Below are positions 16,646 through 25,523 of a stretch of DNA of 38,080 nt, piece by piece. This DNA is from Rhodobacteraceae bacterium EhC02 (GTDB taxonomy: Bacteria; Pseudomonadota; Alphaproteobacteria; Rhodobacterales; Rhodobacteraceae), in the NCBI GenBank assembly GCA_001650895.1, contig LXYH01000007.1, positions 1-38,080 on the forward strand. Reading direction: 5' to 3'. Each line of letters begins with the position of its first letter. Position 1 is the first letter of the stretch. Position numbers and translations under genes: made by a program. A model generated the notes under the pieces. The model did no database searches. It was not told the origin of the DNA and saw nothing but the letters and a program-made list of their open reading frames with translations.

Positions 16646-17437
16646 TCAGTTCTGTTCCAGTGCCCTCGTGATCTGCGCCAGCGCCGTCACCGGATCGTTC
16701 AGCACGCCATTGGCACCCACGGTTGTCGCGATATCGGCATGCAGATGCGTGATCTCACCGGCAACATAGATCAGCGCGCCGGGCGTCAGCAGGCGCGCGG
16801 CCCTGATGAAGCGAGCAAGCGGCAGGATCATCGCATCGGACGAGGCCGACAGGCCGATCACGGGATAGTCGCCCATATGCTGCGCCATCAGCAGATCATC
16901 GTGATCCTGCCCGATCTCGAGGTCGATTTCCCATCCCTCGCGGCGGAACAGATCAGCCGCCATCGACACGCCCATCACATGGCTTTCGCCGGGACATGCC
17001 GCAAAAAGCGCACGGCGCTTCGGGCTGCCTTCACGGTCATAGAACACCTTTTTCAGGCCGCAGATGATCGCCGTCAGGCGGCTGGTGGCAAGGGTGACCT
17101 GCAGGAATCCGATCTCGTCATTGTCCCACAGTTGCCCCAGACGCCGGGCCGCTCCCGAGATGTAGCCGATATAGACCTCGGATAACGGCAAGCCGTCGGC
17201 CTGCAGCCCGACCAGCATGTCGGATGCGGCGGCGTGACGGTCCGAGAGCAGCGCCTTGACCAGCAGGTCGATCTCGGCCCCGGTGGCGTGATGGTCCGAA
17301 AGCTGGGCGCGCTTGGGATGTTCGGCCAGTCGCCGGACCACCTCGCGGGCCAGTTCCGTCACCACCCCGGATTCAAGCCGTTCGGCCTGTCGTTCGGCAG
17401 CCGACAGGGCTGAATGAAAAAGGTCCCTGTCAATCAC
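16646..17437 (-). CDS. Cobalamin-binding-domain regulator, PpaA/AerR-like
   Basis: A 263-residue cytoplasmic protein. The N-terminal half is helical (residues 1-135; the helical B12-cap region includes AARRLGQLWDNDEIGFLQVTLA). The C-terminal half is a Rossmann-like B12-binding domain, with FAACPGESHVMGVSMAADLF supplying an E-x-H-x(2)-G variant of the usual D-x-H-x(2)-G cobalamin loop. GLSASSDAMILPL follows later. This layout matches the PpaA/AerR family of vitamin B12- or heme-binding regulators, known in Rhodobacter photosynthesis control. No photosynthesis genes are present, so its target is unknown. It sits between trpF and trpB on the same strand, an unexpected place for such a regulator. 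Confidence 0.8.
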   Translation of the reverse strand: MIDRDLFHSALSAAERQAERLESGVVTELAREVVRRLAEHPKRAQLSDHHATGAEIDLLVKALLSDRHAAASDMLVGLQADGLPLSEVYIGYISGAARRLGQLWDNDEIGFLQVTLATSRLTAIICGLKKVFYDREGSPKRRALFAACPGESHVMGVSMAADLFRREGWEIDLEIGQDHDDLLMAQHMGDYPVIGLSASSDAMILPLARFIRAARLLTPGALIYVAGEITHLHADIATTVGANGVLNDPVTALAQITRALEQN

Positions 17438-17656
17438 GGCATCCCCCTTGCGAAAACGCGTCCGGGCGGATCGTCGCTCTTGGCCACAATTTATCGCTCA
17501 CCACCATGATGGCAGCCTTCAATAAGTTCGGATGTCGCGCACTGATCCGGGTGTCCCGGCATTTCCCTGAGTGCAAAAGTATACCGAATTATCGAATCGT
17601 CAAAAAGATTCTGGTTTGCCGATATGTCGGTGACAGCCTGCCGGCTTGCCCCTTGT

Positions 17657-18337
17657 TCAGCGCAGGCGCGGGGCTGCCTTGGGTGCCGCGACCTGTCGCG
17701 CCGCGCTGACGAAGGCGGCAATCAGTCCGCGATCCTTGACACCCGGCGCGGACTCGACGCCCGACGACACGTCAAGCTGCCGCGCCCCGGTCAGGCGCAC
17801 CGCTTCGGCCACATTGTCCGGTGTCAGGCCGCCGGCCAGCATCCATGGCCTTGTCCAGTACTTGCGCCCAGCCAGCAGCCGCCAGTCGAAGGACAGCCCG
17901 TTGCCGCCCGGAAGCACCGCATCGCGCGGCGGCTTGGCGTCCACCAGAAGCTGGTCGGCCACGGCCGCGTAATCATCAAGCTGCGCAAGGTCCTCCGCCC
18001 CGGCGATCCCCACGGCTTTCATCACCGGCAGACCATAGCGGGCACGGACATCGGCCACGCGGGCGGGGGTTTCGTGGCCATGCAGCTGCAACATGTCCAG
18101 CGGCACCTGCGCCATCAGCGCGTCAAGGGCCGCATCATCCGCATCGACCACCAGCCCGACCTTGGCCAGACCCGCCGGCGCCTCGATCGCCATCTCGCGG
18201 GCGGCGCCCAGGCTCAGGTTGCGGGGCGATTTGGGGAAAAAGACAAAGCCGGCATAGGCCGCGCCAGCCTCGGCGACCCATTGCACATGTTCGGGCCGCG
18301 TCAACCCGCAGATCTTGACCTGGATGTCAGCTGTCAT
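17657..18337 (-). CDS. trpF: Phosphoribosylanthranilate isomerase
   Basis: A 226-residue TIM barrel with start ATG 18337. Motifs are [20 protein letters not shown] with the catalytic Cys, [13 protein letters not shown], the phosphate-binding [14 protein letters not shown] and the catalytic Asp in [15 protein letters not shown]. It isomerises N-(5-phosphoribosyl)anthranilate in tryptophan synthesis. The gene follows ihfB and lapA-like on the same strand, the usual rhodobacterial order. About 220 bases separate its end from the next gene, and I see nothing in that gap. The last 12 residues (APKAAPRLR) are a variable tail. Confidence 0.97.
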   Translation of the reverse strand: MTADIQVKICGLTRPEHVQWVAEAGAAYAGFVFFPKSPRNLSLGAAREMAIEAPAGLAKVGLVVDADDAALDALMAQVPLDMLQLHGHETPARVADVRARYGLPVMKAVGIAGAEDLAQLDDYAAVADQLLVDAKPPRDAVLPGGNGLSFDWRLLAGRKYWTRPWMLAGGLTPDNVAEAVRLTGARQLDVSSGVESAPGVKDRGLIAAFVSAARQVAAPKAAPRLR

Positions 18338-18389
18338 TCCCTGCCTCCGTCGCGCCGGAAGGGCGCGGGTGCGGGCCGCATTAGCGCGT

Positions 18390-18740
18390 TCAGGAGGCTT
18401 CGTCCAGCAGTGCCAGAACCTCGTCGCGCCCTTCGTTCTTCAGCCGCTTCTCGCGGCGCAGTTCACGCTCCAGCGCCTCGACCTCGCGGGTGCGCCGTGC
18501 CGCTTCGGCACGGTGCTTGTGCTCGCGCATCCATTCCCAGACGAAACCGATCAGCACGCCAGAGATGATCCCGCCGAAAATGACCACGAACAGCGGCAGG
18601 GTGATCTGCGCGCCGAAACCGATCAACCCGGTCACCGTTTCCGGCAACAGGGTCAGCGTCACCTCGCCCCGGTTCGCGGTGGCGACCACGATCAGGACAA
18701 TGGCCAGGCAGGCCAGAAAGGCGTAGCGGATGTATCGCAT
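18390..18740 (-). CDS. lapA: LapA-domain membrane protein (DUF1049)
   Basis: A 116-residue protein that starts at 18740, 8 bases past the ihfB stop. Two membrane segments are visible: residues about 4-22 ([19 protein letters not shown]) and about 43-65 ([20 protein letters not shown]). The loop [17 protein letters not shown] is typical of LapA (lipopolysaccharide assembly protein A). The second segment is followed by a cytoplasmic, strongly charged coiled coil ([20 protein letters not shown]). In E. coli LapA works with LapB to control LpxC turnover and LPS amount. No lapB is adjacent here, so only the family assignment is firm. Confidence 0.85.
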   Translation of the reverse strand: MRYIRYAFLACLAIVLIVVATANRGEVTLTLLPETVTGLIGFGAQITLPLFVVIFGGIISGVLIGFVWEWMREHKHRAEAARRTREVEALERELRREKRLKNEGRDEVLALLDEAS

Positions 18741-18748
18741 GTATCAGG

Positions 18749-19030
18749 TCACTTTCCGTTCAGACGGTCACGCAGCAGTTTACCGGTCTTGAAGAAGGGC
18801 ACGTATTTTTCCTCGACGGGGACAGTTTCGCCGGTGCGCGGGTTGCGCCCGATCCGGGCCTCGCGCTTCTTGACGGAGAAGGCGCCGAAGCCGCGCAACT
18901 CCACGCGATCACCGCGCGCCATGGCATTGGTGATCTCTTCGAAGATCGTGTTGACGATCTTTTCCACGTCCCGCTGGAAAAGATGGGGGTTTTCCTCGGC
19001 AATCTTCTGAATCAGTTCCGATCTGATCAT
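18749..19030 (-). CDS. ihfB: Integration host factor subunit beta
   Basis: A 93-residue protein with ATG 19030 after GGGAGA. It is a standard HU/IHF fold: [40 protein letters not shown], then the DNA-bending arm [16 protein letters not shown] with the Arg-Asn-Pro tip, and [18 protein letters not shown]. With IHF-alpha (not in this window) it bends DNA at specific sites for recombination and transcription. It is placed downstream of rpsA as in most Proteobacteria. The 306-base gap to rpsA holds the rpsA terminator (19276-19301) and probably the ihfB promoter; TTTCGG-17-TATAGT in the reverse strand at about 19080-19110 is a weak candidate. Confidence 0.97.
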   Translation of the reverse strand: MIRSELIQKIAEENPHLFQRDVEKIVNTIFEEITNAMARGDRVELRGFGAFSVKKREARIGRNPRTGETVPVEEKYVPFFKTGKLLRDRLNGK

Positions 19031-19275
19031 CGGTCATATCTCCCAGGTGCTGTCGTTTCTTGGTCGCAGCTTGTGGGTGACTATAGAAAGAAAGATCGCA
19101 TCCCGAAACAGGAACGATCTGCAAAATCAGTTATTTGACAGAACAAGTCTGCTCGCGGGGCGGATTTTTCGCGTGAATTTGGCCCAAGCCGCCCCTGTCC
19201 GGGCCATTACTGCGCTGCAGCATGGCCGAATGATGCGGCGCGGCATCTGGCGCGCACGCTTGATTCGAAAAGTTA

Positions 19276-19301
19276 ACGGCCCCGCCTTGCAGCGGGGCCG
19301 T
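19276..19301 (-). terminator. rho-independent terminator of rpsA
   Basis: ACGGCCCCGC (19276-19285) pairs with GCGGGGCCGT (19292-19301) around a 6-base loop. On the minus strand the stem is followed by TAACTTTTC. It lies 36 bases past the rpsA stop and separates rpsA from ihfB transcriptionally. Confidence 0.88.
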
Positions 19302-19336
19302 CCACATCTTTCACAGGTCCGACCCTCAGGTCAGGA

Positions 19337-21016
19337 TCACTTGTCGCCCTTCAGCGCGGCGCCCAGGATATCGCCCAGCGACGCACCCGAGTCGGACGAG
19401 CCATACTGTTCGACGGCTTCCTTCTCTTCGGCGATTTCGCGTGCCTTGATCGACAGGCCCAGACGGCGGGTCTTGCTGTCCACGTTGGTCACGCGCACAT
19501 CGACCTTGTCACCGACCGAGAAACGCTCGGGGCGCTGTTCGGCACGATCACGGCTCAGGTCCGAACGACGGATGAAGGACTTCATGCCCTCATACTCGAC
19601 TTCGACGCCGCCATCCTCGATCGCGGTCACGGCCACGGTGATCACCGAGCCACGCTTCACGCCGCCAACGGCCTCGGCGAACTTGTCACCGCCCAGGGCC
19701 TTGATCGACAGGCTGATGCGCTCTTTCTCGACATCGACCTCAGAAACGACCGCGTGGACCATGTCGCCCTTGCGGTAGTTCTGGATCGCGTCTTCACCGC
19801 GCTCGTCCCAGGACAGGTCGGACAGGTGAACCATGCCGTCGATGTCGCCGGGCAGGCCGATGAACAGACCGAATTCGGTGATGTTCTTGACTTCGCCTTC
19901 GACTTCGGTGCCCTCGGGGTGGGTTTCCGCGAAGACTTCCCACGGGTTGCGCTGGGTCTGCTTGAGGCCTAGGGACACACGCCGCTTGGCCGCGTCGATT
20001 TCCAGCACCATGACGTCGACTTCCTGCGAGGTCGACACGATCTTGCCGGGGTGCACGTTCTTCTTGGTCCAGCTCATTTCCGAGACGTGAACCAGGCCTT
20101 CGACACCGGCTTCCAGTTCGACGAACGCGCCGTAATCGGTGATGTTGGTCACGCGGCCGGAATGCACCGAACCCAGCGGATACTTGGCGGCCACCAGATC
20201 CCACGGATCTTCCTGCAGCTGCTTCATGCCCAGGCTGATGCGGTGGGTGTCCTTGTTGATCTTGATGACCTGGACCTTGATGGTCTCGCCGATCGACAGG
20301 ATCTCGGAGGGGTGGTTGACGCGGCGCCATGCCATGTCGGTGACGTGCAGCAGGCCGTCAACGCCGCCCAGGTCAACGAATGCACCGTATTCGGTGATGT
20401 TCTTGACCACGCCATCCACGGTCTGACCTTCGGTCAGGTTGCCGATGACTTCGGCGCGCTGTTCGGCGCGGCTTTCTTCCAGGATCGCGCGGCGCGACAC
20501 GACGATGTTGCCACGACGACGGTCCATTTTCAGGATCTGGAACGGCTGCTTCAGACCCATCAGCGGGCCTGCATCACGCACGGGGCGCACATCGACCTGG
20601 CTGCCGGGCAGGAACGCGACAGCGCCGCCCAGATCCACGGTGAAGCCACCCTTGACGCGACCGAAGATGGCGCCATCGACGCGCTCTTCGCTGGCATAGG
20701 CCTTTTCCAGACGATCCCATGCTTCCTCACGGCGGGCCATTTCACGCGAAATGACGGCTTCGCCACGGGCGTTTTCAACCTGACGCAGGAAGACTTCGAC
20801 CTCGTCGCCGACCTTGATGTCGGGCTGTTCGCCGGGATTGGTGAATTCTTTCAGATCGACGCGGCCTTCCATCTTGTAGCCGACATCGATGATGGCTTGT
20901 CCCGCTTCGATCGCGATGACCTTGCCTTTGACAACCGAACCCTCTTCGGGGGTGTCCATTTCGAAGCTTTCATTCAGGAGGGCTTCGAAATCCTCCATAG
21001 TTGCGCGCTGAGCCAT
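19337..21016 (-). CDS. rpsA: 30S ribosomal protein S1
   Basis: A 559-residue protein, the usual length of proteobacterial S1, with ATG 21016. Six S1 (OB-fold) repeats are visible, with cores such as GSVVKGKVIAIEAGQAIIDV, GQTVDGVVKNITEYGAFVDL, GSVHSGRVTNITDYGAFVEL and GTEVEGEVKNITEFGLFIGL. They begin near residues 25, 110, 195, 280, 367 and 455. It binds mRNA upstream of the start codon and helps translation initiation. It is the middle of cmk-rpsA-ihfB, but a nitroreductase gene is inserted between cmk and rpsA. The 259 bases upstream form a leader and promoter zone in which I see no gene. Confidence 0.99.
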   Translation of the reverse strand: MAQRATMEDFEALLNESFEMDTPEEGSVVKGKVIAIEAGQAIIDVGYKMEGRVDLKEFTNPGEQPDIKVGDEVEVFLRQVENARGEAVISREMARREEAWDRLEKAYASEERVDGAIFGRVKGGFTVDLGGAVAFLPGSQVDVRPVRDAGPLMGLKQPFQILKMDRRRGNIVVSRRAILEESRAEQRAEVIGNLTEGQTVDGVVKNITEYGAFVDLGGVDGLLHVTDMAWRRVNHPSEILSIGETIKVQVIKINKDTHRISLGMKQLQEDPWDLVAAKYPLGSVHSGRVTNITDYGAFVELEAGVEGLVHVSEMSWTKKNVHPGKIVSTSQEVDVMVLEIDAAKRRVSLGLKQTQRNPWEVFAETHPEGTEVEGEVKNITEFGLFIGLPGDIDGMVHLSDLSWDERGEDAIQNYRKGDMVHAVVSEVDVEKERISLSIKALGGDKFAEAVGGVKRGSVITVAVTAIEDGGVEVEYEGMKSFIRRSDLSRDRAEQRPERFSVGDKVDVRVTNVDSKTRRLGLSIKAREIAEEKEAVEQYGSSDSGASLGDILGAALKGDK

Positions 21017-21275
21017 GTGGTCTCTGATTTCCTTTACAACGTTGTTTCTGGCCGTGCGGTTGTCTCCGCCGGTCTTGGGGTTTCATTGGTCCTGCCAAAT
21101 GCAAACAAGGCCCGGATCACAGCGCCGCGGATCAATGACCCGTTGCGATGTTCAGGCCCGGCATGGGCACTGTCCGTGCGGACGGTTGGGCAATAGCCCC
21201 CTTGCCCTTGTTTTGCAAGAGGCAAAGGCGCGCGGCGCCCCTGCCCCCTGGATCGTTGCAGCCCCGGCCGGCGGA

Positions 21276-21908
21276 TCAGTGCCGTTCGATCACCAGATCG
21301 GCGCGCGACTTGCGCACCTTGGCGCGACCATGCAGCCAGTCCTTTTCGGCATCGCGGTAGCCCAGCGGCAGCAGCAGCACCGATTTCAGCCCCAGTTCGC
21401 CCAGGCCAAGGATCTCGTCGACCGCGGCAGGATCGAAGCCTTCCATCGGCGTGGCGTCCACGCCTTCCTCGGCAGCGGCCATCAGGGCAAAGCCCAGCGC
21501 GATATAGGCCTGGCGCGCGGCATGCTCGTGATTCACGGCCGGATCGCGGGGCAGATAGGTGGCTTTCAGATTGTCGTAGTAGCCTTTCAGCGCATCGGTC
21601 AGGCCGCCGCGCAGGCTGGCCGTCAGGTCGACGAAAGCGTCGATGCGGGCCTCGGTGTAATTGTCCCAGGCCGCGAAAACCAGCAGGGCCGAGCCATCGA
21701 CGATCTGCTTCTGGTTCCAGGCCACCGGCGCGATCCGGGCGCGCAGGGCGGGATCGGTGACCAGCAGGATCTGGAAAGGCTGCAACCCCGAGGATGTGGG
21801 CGCCAAGCGGATCGCCTCGAGGATACGCTCGATCTTGTCCTCAGGGACCGGCTTGCTGGGGTCCATCGCCTTGGTTGCGTAGCGCCAGTCCAGTTTTTCA
21901 TAAAACAT
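21276..21908 (-). CDS. NAD(P)H-dependent nitroreductase family oxidoreductase
   Basis: A 210-residue protein. ATG 21908 (MFYEKLDWRYATKAMDPSKP) follows AGAAGGA; longer frames are not conserved. FMN-binding signatures of the NfsB/FRP type are RYATKAMDP, RLAPTSSGLQPFQILLV, a GFALMAAAEEGVDATPMEGFD segment, and LLPLGYRDAEKDW. The enzymes are homodimers that reduce nitroaromatics, quinones or flavins with NAD(P)H; the natural substrate is not evident. The C-terminus (KVRKSRADLVIERH) is typical. It interrupts the otherwise conserved cmk-rpsA neighbourhood and has its own ribosome binding site. Confidence 0.92.
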   Translation of the reverse strand: MFYEKLDWRYATKAMDPSKPVPEDKIERILEAIRLAPTSSGLQPFQILLVTDPALRARIAPVAWNQKQIVDGSALLVFAAWDNYTEARIDAFVDLTASLRGGLTDALKGYYDNLKATYLPRDPAVNHEHAARQAYIALGFALMAAAEEGVDATPMEGFDPAAVDEILGLGELGLKSVLLLPLGYRDAEKDWLHGRAKVRKSRADLVIERH

Positions 21909-22035
21909 TTCAAATCCTTCTCGCGGGGATGACATCGTGTCAGACAGCGCCAGATAGGTGCCATCCGCCGATCCGCAAGGGTGCATTGGCGCAGGGTCAC
22001 CTTGCGCAAATGCGAAGCCGCACGAGGGCCGGATG

Positions 22036-22650
22036 TCAGCCGCGGTGCCGGCGCGCGTCGATCGCGGCGATGGCGGCGGCCACGGCGGCGTCGATATCCA
22101 GCGCCGAGGTGTCGATGAGCACCGCATCCTCGGCCGGCTTCAGCGGCGCGGTGCTGCGGTCACTGTCGCGCGCGTCACGCTGGCGGACATCCTCCAGCAC
22201 CTCCGGATAGGTCATGTCGCTGCCCGCGGCGCGCAGCTCTGCATGGCGGCGATGGGCGCGCACCTCGGGGCTGGCGGTGACGAAAAGCTTGGCCTCGGCC
22301 TCGGGGCAGATCACCGTGCCGATGTCGCGCCCGTCCAGCACGGCGCCACCCGCACGTTGGGCAAAGGCACGCTGGAAATCCAGCAGCGCCTCGCGCACCT
22401 CGGGGATGGTCGCCACCTTGCTGGCCGCCTGCGCCGCCGCAGCACCGCGCAGATCGCCGCGTTCCAGGTCATGCGGGGTCAGGGCGCGGGCCGCCGCGAC
22501 CGGGTCGATCCCCTCCAGCATCCGGACGCCCACGGCGCGGTAGAGCAACCCGGTATCAAGATGGGCAAAGCCGAAATGCGCGGCCACCGCCCGGCTGATC
22601 GTGCCCTTGCCCGCCGCCGCGGGCCCGTCGATTGCAATGGTGAATGCCAT
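22036..22650 (-). CDS. cmk: Cytidylate kinase
   Basis: A 204-residue protein with P-loop [21 protein letters not shown] at the N-terminus, [11 protein letters not shown], the [13 protein letters not shown] motif, and a late [21 protein letters not shown] segment with the lid arginines. It phosphorylates CMP and dCMP. Starting at ATG 22650, it lies 46 bases downstream of the small membrane protein gene and is probably in the aroA operon. It is slightly short against E. coli Cmk (227 residues) but complete in motifs. Confidence 0.98.
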   Translation of the reverse strand: MAFTIAIDGPAAAGKGTISRAVAAHFGFAHLDTGLLYRAVGVRMLEGIDPVAAARALTPHDLERGDLRGAAAAQAASKVATIPEVREALLDFQRAFAQRAGGAVLDGRDIGTVICPEAEAKLFVTASPEVRAHRRHAELRAAGSDMTYPEVLEDVRQRDARDSDRSTAPLKPAEDAVLIDTSALDIDAAVAAAIAAIDARRHRG

Positions 22651-22696
22651 GGCACAGGCTCCTTTGCCTCAGGGTTACCCCAAGGCGCTTGCGGCT

Positions 22697-23185
22697 TCAA
22701 TAATAGGGACCGTTGCGCCGGTGATCGCGCCAGACCATCCACAACAGCGCCAGCGCCAGGCCCAGCAGCGCGTATTTGCCCTGCGTCAGGGACGCGGCAT
22801 GTTCCGCCAGCGCGGCATCATTGCTGCGCACGATCCCGGCCAGCACGGCGTTTTCCCACAGGTCCGTCGCGGTATAGAGAAAGGGCACCATCGCCAGCCA
22901 CACCCGCCCAAGGCGCCAGATCATGCTTGCCAGCAACAGCCCCAGAAGCGGGGGGAACAGCGTATCAAGCCAGCCGATAGGGCCAAGGTAAAGCGCCCGC
23001 CCCTCGTCGGTCAGCGCCGCCAGCCAGTCCGAAAGGCGTGCCTGATCGTAGCCGGTGATCCAGGTATCGGGCGGCAATTGCCCGCCCGAGGCAGGCATCA
23101 GCCAGATCGCGCCGACACCCAGCAACAGGGCATAGACCAGGCCGGTCAATGCCCCCAGACGCCGGATGTAACGGCGATAGCTCAT
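22697..23185 (-). CDS. Polytopic membrane protein of unknown function
   Basis: A 162-residue protein whose ATG overlaps the aroA stop (ATGA at 23182-23185), so it is translationally coupled to aroA. Hydrophobic segments are at about residues 10-30 ([20 protein letters not shown]), 74-90 ([20 protein letters not shown]), 92-108 ([19 protein letters not shown]) and 137-152 ([16 protein letters not shown]). This gives four membrane spans, with a soluble loop between the first two ([19 protein letters not shown]). A similar gene accompanies aroA in related genomes as far as I recall, but no function is known to me. Confidence 0.78.
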   Translation of the reverse strand: MSYRRYIRRLGALTGLVYALLLGVGAIWLMPASGGQLPPDTWITGYDQARLSDWLAALTDEGRALYLGPIGWLDTLFPPLLGLLLASMIWRLGRVWLAMVPFLYTATDLWENAVLAGIVRSNDAALAEHAASLTQGKYALLGLALALLWMVWRDHRRNGPYY

Positions 23186-24534
23186 GCGGTGGCCCGCGTA
23201 ATCCCTGCGCCCAGGGCCCGCATCAGCGGCTCGAACACCGGGAAAGAGGTGGCGATGGGGGATGCGTCATCCACCGTGACGGACGCGCGGCTGACCATGC
23301 CCAGCACCAGGAAGGACATGGCGATGCGGTGATCCAGATGGCTGGCCACGGTTGCGCCGCCCGGAATGTTGCCATGCCCCAGTCCAGTGACGATCCACCA
23401 GTCGGGACCATCCTCGACGGTGACGCCATTGGCACGCAGGCCGGTGGCCATGGCCTCTATCCGGTCGCTTTCCTTGACGCGCAACTCCTTGACGCCACGC
23501 ATGACGGTCCGGCCCGTGGCGCAGGCGGCGACCACGGACAGCACCGGGTATTCGTCGATCATGCTGGCCGCGCGCTCGGGCGGCACCTCGATGCCGTGCA
23601 GGTCGGGCGAGAAGCGCGCGCGCAGGTCGGCCACGGGTTCGCCGCCTTCCTCGCGCAGGTTCTCATAGGTCAGGTCCGCGCCCATCTCGCACAGCGTGGT
23701 GAAAAGGCCCGCGCGGGTCGGGTTCAGGCCGATATTGGGCACCAGCACGTCCGAGCCCGGCACGATGATCGCAGCACAGACCGGGAAGGCCGCGCTGGAG
23801 GGGTCGCGCGGCACCACGATGTCCTGCGCCACCAGTTCGGGCTGGCCGGTCAGGGTGATCTCGTGCCCCTCGTCGGTATCGCGGGTCACGATCTCGGCAC
23901 CGAAGCCCGCCAGCATGCGCTCGGTATGGTCGCGCGTCGCCTCGCGCTCGATCACCACGGTCTGGCCGGGCGCGTTCAACCCCGCCAGCAGCACCGCCGA
24001 TTTCACCTGTGCCGATGGCACGGGCACGGTGTACCGCACGGGCACGGGATCTGCCGCGCCGACGATGGTCATCGGCAGGCGGCCGCCCGAACGGCCGACG
24101 GATTGCGCGCCGAACAGCGCCAGCGGATCGGTGACCCGCGCCATCGGCCGCTTGTTCAGGCTGGCGTCGCCCGTGAAGGTCGCGGTGATCGGCGATGTCG
24201 CCATCGTCCCCATGATCAGCCGCACCCCGGTGCCCGAGTTGCCGCAATCGATCACCTGATCCGGTTCGCGAAAACCGCCGACGCCCACGCCATGCACCGA
24301 CCAGCGCCCACCGCCATGTTCGATCACCTCGGCCCCGAAGGCGCGCATGGCGCGCGCGGTATCCAGCACATCCTCGCCTTCCAGCAGACCCTCGATCCGG
24401 GTCTCACCCACGCTGAGCGCGCCCAGGATCAGCGAACGGTGGCTGATCGACTTGTCGCCGGGCACATGGGCCTCGCCGGTCAGCGGGCCGCAGGCGGTGG
24501 ATATCATCGGAACGGGGGCGCCATGACCGGACAT
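23182..24534 (-). CDS. aroA: 3-phosphoshikimate 1-carboxyvinyltransferase (EPSP synthase)
   Basis: A 450-residue protein. ATG 24534 has TGAGGAG upstream; the frame is open to 24615 but the extension is not conserved. Motifs are the substrate-binding [15 protein letters not shown], the [12 protein letters not shown] loop, a DASLNKRPM segment with its Arg, [11 protein letters not shown] with the catalytic Asp, LRVKESDR and [15 protein letters not shown]. Ala in the GNSGT loop neighbourhood follows the class II pattern (GNSGTGVRL rather than GNAGTAMR), and class II enzymes tend to bind glyphosate weakly. It makes EPSP in the shikimate pathway, upstream of the tryptophan genes present in this window. 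Confidence 0.97.
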   Translation of the reverse strand: MSGHGAPVPMISTACGPLTGEAHVPGDKSISHRSLILGALSVGETRIEGLLEGEDVLDTARAMRAFGAEVIEHGGGRWSVHGVGVGGFREPDQVIDCGNSGTGVRLIMGTMATSPITATFTGDASLNKRPMARVTDPLALFGAQSVGRSGGRLPMTIVGAADPVPVRYTVPVPSAQVKSAVLLAGLNAPGQTVVIEREATRDHTERMLAGFGAEIVTRDTDEGHEITLTGQPELVAQDIVVPRDPSSAAFPVCAAIIVPGSDVLVPNIGLNPTRAGLFTTLCEMGADLTYENLREEGGEPVADLRARFSPDLHGIEVPPERAASMIDEYPVLSVVAACATGRTVMRGVKELRVKESDRIEAMATGLRANGVTVEDGPDWWIVTGLGHGNIPGGATVASHLDHRIAMSFLVLGMVSRASVTVDDASPIATSFPVFEPLMRALGAGITRATA

Positions 24535-24600
24535 CGGTTCACTCCTCAAGACTGGTTTGGCGCGTGATAGCCGAGGTCGCGGCCCCGGTCCATCGCCGCT

Positions 24601-24648
24601 GCTTCTTCTTGCCAAAAATATCCCTGCGCGACGCCCGCCCCGCAGGGC
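24601..24648 (-). repeat. Dispersed AAGAAGAAGC element, copy B
   Basis: Between trmB (ends 24662) and aroA (starts 24534). On the minus strand the core is GGATATTTTTGGCAAGAAGAA followed by GC (24601-24623), preceded by an imperfect stem CCCTGCG...GCAGGG (24622-24647). The order is the same as in copy A: hairpin first, then core. It lies 14 bases past the trmB stop. Confidence 0.65.
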
Positions 24649-24661
24649 CAGGCCCGCCGGA

Positions 24662-25375
24662 TCAACGCCGCCGGAACGTCAGGTAATGCGGCACGCGGCC
24701 TTCACGCAGAGCCTTTTGCTCATAGCGGGTGGAGATCCAGTCAGACCAGGGCTGCCGCCAGTCGGCAGGGCCTTCGGCCAGCCATTCGAACCCGGCCTTC
24801 GGCACTTCCTCAAGCGTCTGGCGCACGTAGTCGGGAATGTCGGTGGCCACGCGAAAGATCGCGCCGGGCCGCAGCACCCGCGCCAGGGGCTCAAGGTGTT
24901 CGGCCGTCACAAAGCGGCGGCGGTGATGGCGCTTCTTGGGCCAGGGATCGGGATATAGCAAAAAGGCGCGCGCCACGCTGGCCTCTGGCAGGACATCGAA
25001 CAGGTTGCGCGCATCGCCCGGATGGATGCGGATGTTCTGCACCTCCGCCTTGCGGATCTTGGCCAGCGCCATGGCGACACCGTTCAGGAAAGGCTCGCAG
25101 CCGATGATGCCGACATCGGGGTTGGACGCGGCCTGATGCACCATGTGCTCGCCCGCGCCAAAGCCGATTTCCAGCCACAGATCCCGCGCACCGAAAAGCG
25201 ACGGCAGGTCCAGCGGCACGCGGTCGGGGTTTTCCTCCCAGCCGACGGCACCGGGGGACAGACCGTCAAGGTCCTCGTCCAGCAGCTGATACTGGCTGTC
25301 GCGCAGGGTCTTGCCCTTGAAGCGGCCATAGAAATTGCGCCAGGGCGCACCGGATGGGTGTTTGCCGTCAGTCAT
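24662..25375 (-). CDS. trmB: tRNA (guanine-N7-)-methyltransferase
   Basis: A 237-residue protein starting at ATG 25375. The SAM-binding core is [20 protein letters not shown], with [35 protein letters not shown] and the TrmB hallmark [19 protein letters not shown]. Further right are [13 protein letters not shown] and [13 protein letters not shown]. The enzyme methylates G46 in the tRNA variable loop. It is the first gene of the minus-strand run trmB-aroA-cmk and its start marks the border with the toxin cassette on the other strand. Confidence 0.97.
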   Translation of the reverse strand: MTDGKHPSGAPWRNFYGRFKGKTLRDSQYQLLDEDLDGLSPGAVGWEENPDRVPLDLPSLFGARDLWLEIGFGAGEHMVHQAASNPDVGIIGCEPFLNGVAMALAKIRKAEVQNIRIHPGDARNLFDVLPEASVARAFLLYPDPWPKKRHHRRRFVTAEHLEPLARVLRPGAIFRVATDIPDYVRQTLEEVPKAGFEWLAEGPADWRQPWSDWISTRYEQKALREGRVPHYLTFRRR

Positions 25376-25460
25376 GATGGCGCCCGTCTAGCGGTATCGG
25401 GCCGGCGCATCAAGCATCTGCGCATGACTGCCCCGAACCCACGGTCGCGTCAAAATCAAA

Positions 25461-25490
25461 TTGACGCTCATAACGCGAAACAGGTATCTT
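25461..25490 (+). promoter_or_regulatory. Candidate sigma70-type promoter of the toxin cassette
   Basis: TTGACG at 25461-25466 and TATCTT at 25485-25490 are spaced by 18 bases, 33 bases before the beta-barrel gene start at 25524. It is the best -35/-10 pair in the trmB to beta-barrel divergent gap and would drive the whole downstream cassette. Confidence 0.5.
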
Positions 25491-25523
25491 GAATGTGGGT
25501 TAATTCAGTGTGTGGGTGGTGTC

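Noticed and set aside
15157-16671. 504-residue open frame opposite trpB
   Set aside because: Shadow of trpB. The wobble bias belongs to the minus strand and no protein motif is visible.
17506-17709. 67-residue plus-strand frame in the trpF to B12-protein gap
   Set aside because: No ribosome binding site, no protein-like composition, and it runs into the trpF end.
23149-24567. 472-residue open frame opposite aroA
   Set aside because: Shadow of aroA, rich in His, Arg and Gln, without a start signal.
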